DNA from: Brumimicrobium sp.
GTDB lineage: Bacteria; Bacteroidota; Bacteroidia; Flavobacteriales_D; Crocinitomicaceae
Length of the DNA: 64,000 nucleotides
Assembly (NCBI GenBank): GCA_023957385.1
Contig: JAMLGZ010000001.1
Coordinates: forward strand, 2,404,923 to 2,468,922
Direction of reading: 5' to 3'
Shown here: one piece after another, positions 55,962 through 64,000 of the stretch
Layout of the letters: each line of letters starts with the position of its first letter
Position numbering within the stretch: the first letter of the stretch is position 1
Notes under the pieces: generated by a model
What the model saw: only the letters and a program-made list of their open reading frames with translations
Told to the model about the DNA's origin: nothing
Databases searched by the model: none
Position numbers and translations under genes: made by a program

Positions 55962-58079
55962 ATGAAAGTTTGTATTGCGGAGAAACCAAGTGTTGCCGGA
56001 GATATTGCTAAAATAATTGGTGCTAATCAACGGAAAGATGGCTATTACGAAGGTAATGGCTATCAAGTCACATGGACCTTTGGGCATTTATGCACTCTGA
56101 AAGAGCCACACGATTATCTGGATAAATGGAAATACTGGGATTTAAGGGAGCTCCCCATGATTCCTTCTAAATTTGGAATTAAACTCATCGCAAATCAAGG
56201 AGTTGAAAAACAATTCAGAGTCATAGAACGATTACTACATTCTGCTGATGAAATCATAAATTGTGGGGATGCCGGGCAAGAGGGAGAAGTTATACAGCGT
56301 TGGGTATATCACAAAGCAAAGGCAACTGCTCCTACCAAACGTTTGTGGATTAGCTCCTTGACAGAAGAGGCAATCAAAGAAGGTTTTAACAACTTAAAAG
56401 ATGCCTCTAAATACGACAATTTATATGCCGCTGGAAGTACGCGTGCTATTGGTGATTGGATTCTGGGAATGAACGCCACACGTCTATTTACAAAAAAATT
56501 CGCACAACAAAAACAAGTATTATCTATTGGTCGGGTACAAACTCCTACCCTAGCCATGATCGTCAACAGACAATTAGAAATAGACAACTTCAAACCAGAA
56601 GATTACTGGGAGTTGAGAACCATATACCGAGAAACAGAATTTAATAGTGTACTTGGAAAGATACAAAAGAAGGAGAAAGCTGAGTATGCACTTAGCAAAA
56701 TAAAAGAAGAGGAATTTGAAATTACTTCTTTTGAACAAAAGGAAGGAACAGAAAAACCCCCACATCTCTTTGATTTAACTTCTTTACAAGTTAATGCCAA
56801 CCGGAAATATGGCTTTTCAGCAGACATGACGCTAAAATTGATTCAAGGTTTATACGAGAAAAAATTGGTTACTTACCCACGTGTGGACACTACTTATTTG
56901 CCTGATGATATGTACCCGAAGATTCCGGATATTCTAAAAAACTTGGATTACTATCAGGAATTGACACAGCCGCTTTTAGCAGAAAAAATCAAAAAGAGCA
57001 ATCAAGTATTCAATAATAAGAAAGTAACCGACCACCATGCCATAATTCCTACAGGTGTAAAAATGAGTGGGGTAAGTCCAGATGAACAGAAGATATATGA
57101 CATGGTGGTACGACAGTTCTTGGCAGCTTTTTACCCTGATTGCAAAGTGAGTAACACCACTGTTTTGGGAGAAGTGCTGAAATTAGAATTTAAAGCCACT
57201 GGAAAGCAAATTCTATCACCTGGTTGGCGTGTGGTTTTTCCTAAGACTAAATCCAGTGAAGAGGAAAAGAAAGAGGGAGAAGAAAATATTATGCCTGTGT
57301 TTGTGAAAGGTGAAAAAGGAAAACATGAACCTCGTGTGGATCAGAAACAAACTACTCCACCCAAACCTTATACAGAAGCGACTTTGTTACGAGCCATGGA
57401 AACCGCTGGAAAACAAGTAAAAGATGAAGAGACTCGTGAATTGATGAAAGATAATGGCATCGGGCGACCATCTACGAGAGCCAACATCATTGAAACGCTT
57501 TTCCGAAGAAAATATATTCAACGAAAGGGAAAATCTATTGAGGCAACTGAGACTGGTATCGATTTGATACGTGTAATAGAAAATGAAACTTTGAAATCTC
57601 CCGAATTAACAGGAGATTGGGAGCGTAAATTACGACTTATCGAAAAAGGTGAGTACCAACCTGAACAGTTTAAAAAGGAATTAATTGAAATGGTAGTGGA
57701 TTTAACCAATGAAGTATTGTTTAATTCACATCATAAAAATGTTCGGATTATTGAAGATAAGCCAAAAGAAGAAAAAGCCAAAAAAACAACTAAGAAGCAA
57801 GAATTGGATTTAAATTCAATCACGTGTCCAAGTTGCAAAAATACAGGGTTTATCAAAGGAAAGTCAGCTTATGGTTGTGCTAATTATAAAAACGGTTGCA
57901 AACTGATTATTCCGTTTGAATTCTTAGGAAAGAAGCTTACTGATAAACAATTATCTGACTTATTAATCAAAAATGAAACATCTGTTATCAAAGGGTTCAT
58001 CATACTGGGAAGCAATGAAAAAAAGGATGGAAAACTTACTCTGACTCCAGATTTTAATATAACTTTAACTGAGAAATAA
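55962..58079 (+). CDS. topB: DNA topoisomerase III
   Basis: A 705-residue type IA topoisomerase. The TOPRIM domain is at the N terminus (MKVCIAEKPSVAGDIAKIIG, then NCGDAGQEGEVIQRWV for magnesium). The active-site tyrosine is Tyr305 in LVTYPRVDTTYLPDD, and a DHHAIIPTG block follows. The C-terminal tail has a lysine-rich stretch and a zinc-finger-like C-P-S-C, then CANYKNGCKL region (about 615-650). It would unlink DNA by strand passage during replication or recombination. Fully linked to the dTMP-supply genes, an unusual but simple grouping. Confidence 0.95.
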   Translation: MKVCIAEKPSVAGDIAKIIGANQRKDGYYEGNGYQVTWTFGHLCTLKEPHDYLDKWKYWDLRELPMIPSKFGIKLIANQGVEKQFRVIERLLHSADEIINCGDAGQEGEVIQRWVYHKAKATAPTKRLWISSLTEEAIKEGFNNLKDASKYDNLYAAGSTRAIGDWILGMNATRLFTKKFAQQKQVLSIGRVQTPTLAMIVNRQLEIDNFKPEDYWELRTIYRETEFNSVLGKIQKKEKAEYALSKIKEEEFEITSFEQKEGTEKPPHLFDLTSLQVNANRKYGFSADMTLKLIQGLYEKKLVTYPRVDTTYLPDDMYPKIPDILKNLDYYQELTQPLLAEKIKKSNQVFNNKKVTDHHAIIPTGVKMSGVSPDEQKIYDMVVRQFLAAFYPDCKVSNTTVLGEVLKLEFKATGKQILSPGWRVVFPKTKSSEEEKKEGEENIMPVFVKGEKGKHEPRVDQKQTTPPKPYTEATLLRAMETAGKQVKDEETRELMKDNGIGRPSTRANIIETLFRRKYIQRKGKSIEATETGIDLIRVIENETLKSPELTGDWERKLRLIEKGEYQPEQFKKELIEMVVDLTNEVLFNSHHKNVRIIEDKPKEEKAKKTTKKQELDLNSITCPSCKNTGFIKGKSAYGCANYKNGCKLIIPFEFLGKKLTDKQLSDLLIKNETSVIKGFIILGSNEKKDGKLTLTPDFNITLTEK

Positions 58080-58085
58080 AAAAAT

Positions 58086-58760
58086 ATGAAACGCTTTATC
58101 CCACTTCTGATTTCCATTTCCATTTTAGCTGGATTAATATACTACCACAAAGATATCGTGTACTGGTGTATCAACGCCAAGCTTTCTTTTTCTATGTCTA
58201 TGATGCTACCTTATTCACTTGAATTAGCCGCCATTGTAGCTATTGTAGTAAGCATAAATAGATTGTTTTTAAAAAATGTAAGTCACAACATCCGTCGCTT
58301 GGTGAGTTTAGCTGTTTTGCTCATAGCCGGCGGGATTGCTTTTGCTATGCATCCCATCTATGATGGTGATTTTAACAACACATACCGAAAAATTTATTAC
58401 TCAGGTGAGTACGAAAATGAATTTAGAAAAGGATTAAATATGGTGGTTTTACCCGGCTGCCCTTTTTGCCACATGCGCTTAAATGAAATGAATAAGCTGA
58501 AAGAATTATATCCTGCTTTACCAATAACCGTGTTAGTTGTGCATGAAGATACTTTGGCGTTACAAGATTATAAGGAAAATAGCGGTGCGGGAATTGAAGT
58601 AAACTTCTTATCTCAAGATGTTGTAAGAATTCTTCATATTGATAGTTATCCTACGATTTTTTATAAAGAAGAAGTAGGAGACAAAGATATGAAGATGTGG
58701 GACAACAATGGTTTTGGTAGTGCCGCTTGGGATTATGTATTGGATGAAGAAGATTTATAA
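58086..58760 (+). CDS. membrane protein with thioredoxin-like C-P-F-C domain
   Basis: A 224-residue protein with about three hydrophobic helices (5-20, 37-57, 72-88) and an extracytoplasmic thioredoxin-like domain. The active-site motif is C-P-F-C at residues 125-128 (VVLPGCPFCHM), and the cis-proline is probably Pro189 in SYPTIFY. It might act as a disulfide oxidoreductase, but the fourth gene position gives no clue to its target. Six bases after topB, so probably the last gene of that operon. Confidence 0.8.
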   Translation: MKRFIPLLISISILAGLIYYHKDIVYWCINAKLSFSMSMMLPYSLELAAIVAIVVSINRLFLKNVSHNIRRLVSLAVLLIAGGIAFAMHPIYDGDFNNTYRKIYYSGEYENEFRKGLNMVVLPGCPFCHMRLNEMNKLKELYPALPITVLVVHEDTLALQDYKENSGAGIEVNFLSQDVVRILHIDSYPTIFYKEEVGDKDMKMWDNNGFGSAAWDYVLDEEDL

Positions 58761-58761
58761 A

Positions 58762-59664
58762 CTATTTCTTCCCTTTTACACACCGAAATCCGATATGAGA
58801 AAAAGTCATCTCAACAGAGGAACGCATACGCATTCCTAATGCATAACCGCGACACGAATTCTCTGCACATAAGAAAGAACCTCCACGAATAACCTTTGTT
58901 TCCTCGTTTTGAAAATAGGGATCAAAACCTGTTGGAACTAGCGGTTTATAAGATAGAATTTTAGACTCACTCGCATAGTGATACGCATGTGCATGGTAGG
59001 AATCTAAACACCACTCCCATACATTTCCTTGCATATCATAAAGTCCAAGTTTGCCCGCAGGGTAATTACCTACAGGTGCTGCCTCCATAAAACCATCTGA
59101 TAAAGTATTTTCGTACGGGAAATTCCCTTGCCAATTATTAAATTGCGTAACTTCTCCATTTTGTCGAGCCGCATATTCCCACTCCACCTCCGTTGGCAAA
59201 CGCATCTCCAACCACGCACAATAAGCACACGCATCTTCGTATGCGATATGTATGGCAGGATAATTTTCTTTTCCTTGAATAGAAGAATTTGCTCCTTGTG
59301 GATGCTTCCAATTCGCTCCTCCCGTAAATTCCCACCAAGGTGAATTTTCCAGTTCGGTCGAATCTTTTGGAAAATCTAGTTGAAAAACAAAAGAACCTCC
59401 ATTTTTCTCCGCTAAGGTTTGATAATTCGTTGCAGCTACAAATTGAGCAAACTGTGCGTTGGTAACTTCATTTTTTTGTATTTGAAAACTATAAACCTTT
59501 ACTTGCAACAAAGGTTGTGCATCTTCAAAATTGGCATTACCTATTGTGGTTTTCCCTCCTTTAATTTTTACTAATTCTCCGAGATTATCTAAAGGAGTAT
59601 ATGTTTGACCATAAAAATCATACGATATTAAAAAACATACACCTATGAAAATGATACGAAACAT
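58762..59664 (-). CDS. formylglycine-generating enzyme (sulfatase-modifying factor)
   Basis: A 300-residue FGE-family protein (ATG at 59664). A signal peptide (MFRIIFIGVCFLISYDFYG) is followed by the FGE/SUMF1 fold: GGKTTIGN near residue 36, NEVTNAQFAQFV, CAWLEMRLPTEVEWEYAAR, GNVWEWCLDSYH, and the end GFRC. The copper/substrate-binding cysteine pair is present as Cys266-x4-Cys271 (RGGSFLCAENSC). It would turn the cysteine of a sulfatase into formylglycine, and the sulfatase gene directly upstream ends one base before this ATG, so the two are made together. Non-catalytic FGE-like domains lack this pair, which argues for real activity. Confidence 0.88.
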   Translation of the reverse strand: MFRIIFIGVCFLISYDFYGQTYTPLDNLGELVKIKGGKTTIGNANFEDAQPLLQVKVYSFQIQKNEVTNAQFAQFVAATNYQTLAEKNGGSFVFQLDFPKDSTELENSPWWEFTGGANWKHPQGANSSIQGKENYPAIHIAYEDACAYCAWLEMRLPTEVEWEYAARQNGEVTQFNNWQGNFPYENTLSDGFMEAAPVGNYPAGKLGLYDMQGNVWEWCLDSYHAHAYHYASESKILSYKPLVPTGFDPYFQNEETKVIRGGSFLCAENSCRGYALGMRMRSSVEMTFSHIGFRCVKGKK

Positions 59665-59665
59665 A

Positions 59666-61252
59666 TTATACGGCCCAACGATAGATTTTACCATTAATTT
59701 CTACCTCATAATTCATGATACGAGGCCAATACATACGAGGCATTAAATTTTTCCAAGTTGTTAACTGAGCTTTTAATTTTTCAATTTCCTCCTGATTATT
59801 CGATAGGTTATTTTTCTCGTAAGGATCTGTTTTGAGATTATATAAGTCAACTGTATTGTCCAAATCGTTAATGATTAACTTGTAATTTCCCACGCGAATA
59901 GCAGAATTATAATCCGAATACCAATAGATAGCTTCTCGCTGTCTTTCCAATTCTATCGAATCCCCTAAAAAACAATTACTCAATGAAACCCCATCATACT
60001 CCCGATCTGTAGGCATCTTAGAATGTGTAAAATCTGCTATGGTTGGAAAAATATCTAACAAACTGACCGGTTGACTAATTTCTAAATGTTCTTTGATGGC
60101 ACTCGGACAAGACATCATAAACGGAATATTAACTCCTCCTTCAAATAAGGTGAATTTACCCGCATTAAGAGGTTCATTATTCACCGTACCCGAGTACAAA
60201 GCCGCGCCATTGTCACTTGTGAAAATGATAAGCGTGTTTTCATATTGATTGGTTCTTTTTAGATAATCAACTAAATCACCAATAGCATTGTCCAGTGCAA
60301 CAATCATCGCATAATACACACGCTTATTATGCTCAGATATATGGTCTAGTTTATCATAAATATCCTTTGGAGCTTGATAGGGAGTATGCGGCGCATTTAC
60401 AGGTAAAAACACAAAGAATGGTTGTTCATTCTTTTCGCCAATAAATTCTTTAGCTTTTCGGAAGAAAGCATAAGTCAAATATTCTTTTTCTTCCACCTCT
60501 ACTCCATTTTCAAAGATGGCACATGCACCTTTTCTTCCACCTTTCCAAATCACTTTATCCGTAAATTCTTTGATGCGTGCATTGACAATAGTTGGATCTT
60601 TCGGATCTGCAAATAAAGAATAGGCCTCATTAAAGCCATAGCGATAGTCAAAGCCAAAATATTCAGGTAACAAAGGTGCATTGTAGCCCAAATGCCATTT
60701 TCCACAAAGTGCCGTGCGATATCCATTCATCTTTAGCATTTCGGCGATCGTAATTTCAGATTGGGGTAAACCCATCTTTGATTTATTCTCTTTATTGGGA
60801 TATTTCGCCCAGCCTTCCGGATGTAAGGAATTAGTATTAATTAAATTACGGAATGCCCATAACTCAAACTTATTCTTTGGATAGCGTTGATGAGGTTGTA
60901 CGTGAAAGCCAAAACGCTGTTGATACCTCCCTGTAATAAATCCAGCACGCGACGGACTACAAACAGCTGCCGTTGCATAACCAGCATTAAATAAAATCCC
61001 ACTTTGAGCAATGGCATCAATATTTGGCGTCTGGATGTACGGATTACCGTATATAGAAAGGTCAAATTTACCCATATCGTCCGCGACAATCAGGATTACA
61101 TTTTTTTGAGCTGTATTTGTTTTATTTTCTACAGTCAAATAATACTGCTTCCCCTCATATAAAGCAGAATCAAAGGGCACTGGTGGGTAATATTTTTGAG
61201 CAGAACTCATTTCTACTAAAAACAAGAATAGGATAAGTAGTTTCCAATGCAT
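59666..61252 (-). CDS. secreted sulfatase (cysteine-type, formylglycine-dependent)
   Basis: A 528-residue sulfatase of the alkaline-phosphatase superfamily. A signal peptide is followed by the metal site IVADDMGKFDLSIYGN (Asp58, Asp59) and the modification site Cys98-Ser-Pro-Ser-Arg102 (AAVCSPSRAGF), then a GKWHLGY histidine block and FTSDNGA. The Cys form needs FGE, which is the next gene. It would hydrolyse sulfate esters, perhaps on algal polysaccharides; the substrate is unknown, and no glycoside hydrolase is nearby. A TACATTTG box ends 5 bases before the ATG, so it has its own promoter. Confidence 0.93.
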   Translation of the reverse strand: MHWKLLILFLFLVEMSSAQKYYPPVPFDSALYEGKQYYLTVENKTNTAQKNVILIVADDMGKFDLSIYGNPYIQTPNIDAIAQSGILFNAGYATAAVCSPSRAGFITGRYQQRFGFHVQPHQRYPKNKFELWAFRNLINTNSLHPEGWAKYPNKENKSKMGLPQSEITIAEMLKMNGYRTALCGKWHLGYNAPLLPEYFGFDYRYGFNEAYSLFADPKDPTIVNARIKEFTDKVIWKGGRKGACAIFENGVEVEEKEYLTYAFFRKAKEFIGEKNEQPFFVFLPVNAPHTPYQAPKDIYDKLDHISEHNKRVYYAMIVALDNAIGDLVDYLKRTNQYENTLIIFTSDNGAALYSGTVNNEPLNAGKFTLFEGGVNIPFMMSCPSAIKEHLEISQPVSLLDIFPTIADFTHSKMPTDREYDGVSLSNCFLGDSIELERQREAIYWYSDYNSAIRVGNYKLIINDLDNTVDLYNLKTDPYEKNNLSNNQEEIEKLKAQLTTWKNLMPRMYWPRIMNYEVEINGKIYRWAV

Positions 61253-61256
61253 ACGG

Positions 61257-61264
61257 CAAATGTA
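61257..61264 (-). promoter_or_regulatory. -7 promoter box for the sulfatase-FGE operon
   Basis: TACATTTG on the minus strand, ending 5 bases before the ATG at 61252. Confidence 0.5.
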
Positions 61265-61359
61265 ATAGAAAATGATTTTGAAAAGTCGAAATTAACTCAC
61301 TAATTTTTGACAGAGAATAAGCCTAATTACTTTGCTCTTTCATAAACTTAGAAAGCTTC

Positions 61360-61938
61360 TTATTCTTTGATAATACGTGCAATATCAAAAGAGCGACAAG
61401 CATCAATGATTAACAGTACTTGTACCCCATTCTGGTACATAGGTGCAATAAAATTTCGTTTTACTTGTAACATTGGAATACCACCCGACATAAAAATATT
61501 GGCCGTATTAAACTCCTGAATAGTATTATAGGAAAGTAAATATGCATCATTATTTCCAACTGATATTCCATGTCCTGCAAAGTAGATAATCGCTCTATCT
61601 CCTGGTTTTACTTTATCGTATAACCAAGTCATTCCATTTTCTAGGATATCTCCATTCTTAGCATGGTTATTTAACAGTAAACGAATGTTCTCTTTTGGAA
61701 TATTTGCGCCCCATTCTCCCGATAAGAAGTCTTCCATTGCCAAGGCATCTTGATCAGCAAATTGAAGAGATTGTAAGTTTTCATAATCAGAAATCCCAAT
61801 GATGAGTGCATAGGTATTCTTAATTTCATCTTCATGAGTAGGCACAGCCCGCGAGCCTCTATCCCCCTGTGCAAACGTCAGAACTGCAATTGTGCAAAAA
61901 ACAATAAATAGGAGAAAATTTCTCATGTAAGACTGCAT
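61360..61938 (-). CDS. exported caspase-like (peptidase C14) protein, short
   Basis: A 192-residue protein with a signal peptide (MRNFLLFIVFCTIAVLTFAQ; ATG 61926 or 61938) and a caspase p20-like domain from about residue 40 (YALIIGISDY). The catalytic dyad is present: His123 in FAGHG and Cys181 in IIDACRS. Only 11 residues follow the cysteine, whereas the domain normally continues with a p10-like part, as it does in the neighbour at 62526. The protein is therefore shortened, or works in two pieces. A TAAATTTG box at 61947-61954 precedes it. Target and activation unknown. Confidence 0.8.
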   Translation of the reverse strand: MQSYMRNFLLFIVFCTIAVLTFAQGDRGSRAVPTHEDEIKNTYALIIGISDYENLQSLQFADQDALAMEDFLSGEWGANIPKENIRLLLNNHAKNGDILENGMTWLYDKVKPGDRAIIYFAGHGISVGNNDAYLLSYNTIQEFNTANIFMSGGIPMLQVKRNFIAPMYQNGVQVLLIIDACRSFDIARIIKE

Positions 61939-61946
61939 TAATTATC

Positions 61947-61954
61947 CAAATTTA
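61947..61954 (-). promoter_or_regulatory. -7 promoter box for the caspase-like gene
   Basis: TAAATTTG on the minus strand, 8 bases before the first ATG (61938). Confidence 0.5.
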
Positions 61955-62105
61955 CAAAATTTCAGGGAAGTGCTTGCATAAATAATGCCTAAGAAAGTAA
62001 ATCGTAGATAGTTAGAAGATTTGATAACAGTTTAGAGGATGCTTTAGAGTCTCTCGTCTTTTTAAATTTAGGCATTTAGAATGTTAAAAAGGGAAAGATT
62101 TATAA

Positions 62106-62312
62106 GATAAATTAAATATTCATGTAGAAAATCAAAAAGTTCAGAGTATTGAATTGATAAACACTTTAGGGGAGGTTATTACAAATGAACTTCCAACTCC
62201 ATCTTCAGATAATAATTATGTGATTGACGTGAGAGATTATGAGAAAGGTATTTATTGGTTAAGAGTTCAAACTGAGAGTGAGAACTTTACTCAAAAAATA
62301 ATAATAAATTAA
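62106..62312 (+). pseudogene. relic of a type A T9SS sorting domain
   Basis: The frame from 62106 to a TAA at 62310-62312 reads as the end of a type A T9SS sorting domain: DKLNIHVENQ, IELINTLGEVI, VIDVRDYEKGIYWLRV, then a short KIIIN end. It has no start codon and begins right after an in-frame stop at 62103-62105. The body of the protein is missing; a terminator follows at 62342-62369. The 61939-62525 gap holds nothing else that I can support apart from this and the promoter at 61947. Confidence 0.8.
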
Positions 62313-62341
62313 TTGTAGATTAAAAAAATAAATTTATTAAG

Positions 62342-62369
62342 GGTGTTTGAATTTCAAACACCTTTTTTT
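62342..62369 (+). terminator. intrinsic terminator after the T9SS relic
   Basis: 62342-62350 pairs exactly with 62354-62362 around an ATT loop, with seven T residues at 62363-62369. Confidence 0.8.
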
Positions 62370-62525
62370 ATAGATATTGCTTTATTATATTAATGTATTC
62401 TAGTTCAGCGATTTTATATTGAGATGAGGCTATTTCTCTTTCAACTCCAACTTATTACCACCACTTATTTCAAAAGGAGTATAGCTATCACCACATTTAT
62501 TCTTTACTTTTTTCTAACATCATTC

Positions 62526-64000
62526 CTACCACACCCTCCAATCAAACTCCAAGTTCTCGTTTCTACTCGTCGGTTTTTGCAAGCCTTTGGTTAATTCCAA
62601 TACCTTTTCTCCAACTTTTTCTTTCAGTTCTCCAACATGAATAGCATCTTTTGTATCCATTAAGGAAATAATGCTATGTGTAAAAACGCCATTCTTTACT
62701 CCCTCATTCTCATAGGCAAACTGCGTTCCTCCGGCAGCGGAAATTACAGTTGCTCCCGTTCCTCTTCCCACATTTACAAAAATCTCCTGCATCAGTTCAA
62801 AGCTGTTTTTCAATCCCAAACCAGAGCCTTTATACTCAACCGGTTCAATCCCTTTGATTCCAGATTGCTTATTAACTTCCTGGATAGCTACCAAATCCTC
62901 CTTATCCACCTCTCCACTATTACAAGCATCAATAAGCAGTAGTTTTTTGCGAGCAGGAATACTGTCTAATAAATCTTCCAATGCTTCATACGGCAATCCT
63001 TTCTCTTTGGGGTTGTTAAAGTCAATTTCATGTGTGGATAGGTAGTAATCAAACTCATCGTCTAATAGTCCGTGACCAGAAAAGGAAACAATCACTTTGT
63101 CATTAACCGTGCTATTCATTAATTTCTTTTTGAGATTAGCCACACTTTCTTTGGTAACTTCTTCATCTAAAAGCGTAATGATTTCACAGTTGTCACCATA
63201 TTTCGCTTTTAGGGCTTGCGATAAATCTTGGATGTCTTTCACCGAATATTTTAAATTGTAGTTTGATTGCTCATATTTATCCACCCCAATTCCTACATAA
63301 TACAGCTTTTCTTTGGCTGGGGTTTTAGGTTCGTAGCGCACATAAAGTGGCTGGCGATAACTCTCGATACCATTGACGTTCAGAATAGATATTTCTATTT
63401 TATTTTCTCCATCGGAAAGGGTGATAGCAACCGTTTCATTGATTTCATTTAAATTTTGATTTCGAATGTTCACTCCTCTATCTCCATAGACAGGCACGCC
63501 ATTTACCCAAACGTTGTAACGATCGAGCTTATAATCGTTGTCTTTTCCCCAAATGTTGAGGGTGAGTTGATTGGAATTTTGGTCGTAGTTGATATTATTT
63601 CTGTTTTTAAAATCACCTTCAGGCACAGAGTAACCACTATCGAAACTGGAGGTGTCTATTCCGAGCTTTTTGATGCGTTTGAGGTAGGCATTTTTGTAGG
63701 ATTTAATTAATTCTTCGTCAGGATTTCCGAAGGCATCTCCAAGATCTTGAAGAACTTTGTCAGGACGATTGTATTTGATGTCTAATTGTTCAAAACCGAT
63801 GATTTTATCATTGTCTTTGATGTAATAGAGAAGTTTTGCGGCTTTAGGAGATGCCATGTAATAACCGTTGGGTAAAAGGGTGAGAGGTTTGTCATTATCA
63901 AAGAAAAATTGACGGATGATTTGTTGGCCGGTTTTGGTGTCCCAGATGATGAAACTACCATCACGGGATGCTGTCAACACTTTTGTACCGTCTGAACTGA
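62526..64000 (-). CDS. WD40-repeat caspase-like (peptidase C14) protein, 5' end outside window
   Basis: The frame stays open to the window edge; codons before 63980 read as the previous part of a WD40 blade (S-S-D-G-T-K-V), so the gene continues beyond base 64000. Visible are a final WD40 unit (SRDGSFIIWDTKTG), a linker with an Ig-like region, and a caspase domain from about 225 residues into the visible part (YYVGIGVDKYEQ). The dyad is SGHG (His 303, counting from the GTG at 63980) and DACNSG (Cys 353). Unlike the neighbour at 61360, about 130 residues follow the cysteine, a complete p10-like half. Role may be regulated proteolysis; location is unknown without the N terminus. Confidence 0.88.
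   Translation of the reverse strand, partial: SSDGTKVLTASRDGSFIIWDTKTGQQIIRQFFFDNDKPLTLLPNGYYMASPKAAKLLYYIKDNDKIIGFEQLDIKYNRPDKVLQDLGDAFGNPDEELIKSYKNAYLKRIKKLGIDTSSFDSGYSVPEGDFKNRNNINYDQNSNQLTLNIWGKDNDYKLDRYNVWVNGVPVYGDRGVNIRNQNLNEINETVAITLSDGENKIEISILNVNGIESYRQPLYVRYEPKTPAKEKLYYVGIGVDKYEQSNYNLKYSVKDIQDLSQALKAKYGDNCEIITLLDEEVTKESVANLKKKLMNSTVNDKVIVSFSGHGLLDDEFDYYLSTHEIDFNNPKEKGLPYEALEDLLDSIPARKKLLLIDACNSGEVDKEDLVAIQEVNKQSGIKGIEPVEYKGSGLGLKNSFELMQEIFVNVGRGTGATVISAAGGTQFAYENEGVKNGVFTHSIISLMDTKDAIHVGELKEKVGEKVLELTKGLQKPTSRNENLEFDWRVW

Noticed and set aside
58762..59664. FGE-fold protein as a diversity-generating retroelement target
   Set aside because: No reverse transcriptase or template repeat is present, the catalytic cysteine pair is intact, and a sulfatase partner explains the gene.

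Overview
The window is a 64 kb piece of a low-GC chromosome from a member of the Bacteroidota, most likely the order Flavobacteriales. Three things point there. First, several large proteins end in type IX secretion (T9SS) sorting domains of both kinds: the type A form (22132-24168) and the gliding-motility-associated type B form (three genes in 35186-45754). Second, about twenty genes have the Bacteroidota -7 promoter box TAnnTTTG a few bases before the start, and almost none has a Shine-Dalgarno sequence. Third, the housekeeping proteins read as typical of that phylum. A Fluviicola/Crocinitomicaceae-like genome is a guess from overall style only.

Layout. 1-3.2 kb: the tail of a DUF1573-like protein, an inverted repeat element, and a restriction-modification pair whose nuclease gene carries an in-frame amber stop. 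3.4-6.3 kb: phosphofructokinase, ornithine aminotransferase, an acetyltransferase. 6.6-13.1 kb: acyl-CoA carboxylase, ElaA-type acetyltransferase, M13 peptidase and MiaA in one run, then a metallophosphoesterase with a damaged 5' end and a lipoprotein. 13.2-18.6 kb: ComM-like ATPase, PAS-SpoIIE phosphatase, and an operon of a GmhA-like isomerase with an ABC exporter. 18.7-20.6 kb: a small secreted protein and an IS3-family element with a -1 frameshift signal; its right end supplies the stop codon of the next gene, an S1/P1 nuclease. 20.6-30.7 kb: cmk, an Omp28-like T9SS protein, ade with a zinc exporter, and a purM-prfA-pyrF operon. 30.7-35.1 kb: a MutS2 lacking the Smr domain and an M3 peptidase lipoprotein. 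35.2-45.8 kb: three giant secreted PKD-repeat proteins, two of which share a duplicated C-terminal block. 45.9-50.4 kb: a lipoprotein, a stand-alone IF-2 N-terminal-like domain protein, DUF4268, YaaA, NDH-2. 50.5-54.4 kb: tRNA-Arg(CCT), an ABC-F ATPase with one degenerate ATP site, and an SF2 helicase. 54.6-58.8 kb: thyA-folA-topB-thioredoxin-like operon. 58.8-64 kb: a secreted sulfatase with its own formylglycine-generating enzyme, a short exported caspase-like protein, a relic of a T9SS sorting domain, and a WD40-caspase protein running off the window end.

How it works together. Most of the window is ordinary core metabolism and RNA/DNA maintenance. The accessory signals are the restriction-modification pair, the IS element, the T9SS cargo block and the final caspase/sulfatase region. 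These also hold most of the signs of decay (amber stop, frameshift, gene relic, short caspase). I found no CRISPR array, rRNA, prophage or confident new defence system. The best leads are the caspase-rich right end, the stand-alone IF-2N-like protein, the block duplication between two T9SS cargo genes, and the interrupted restriction nuclease.
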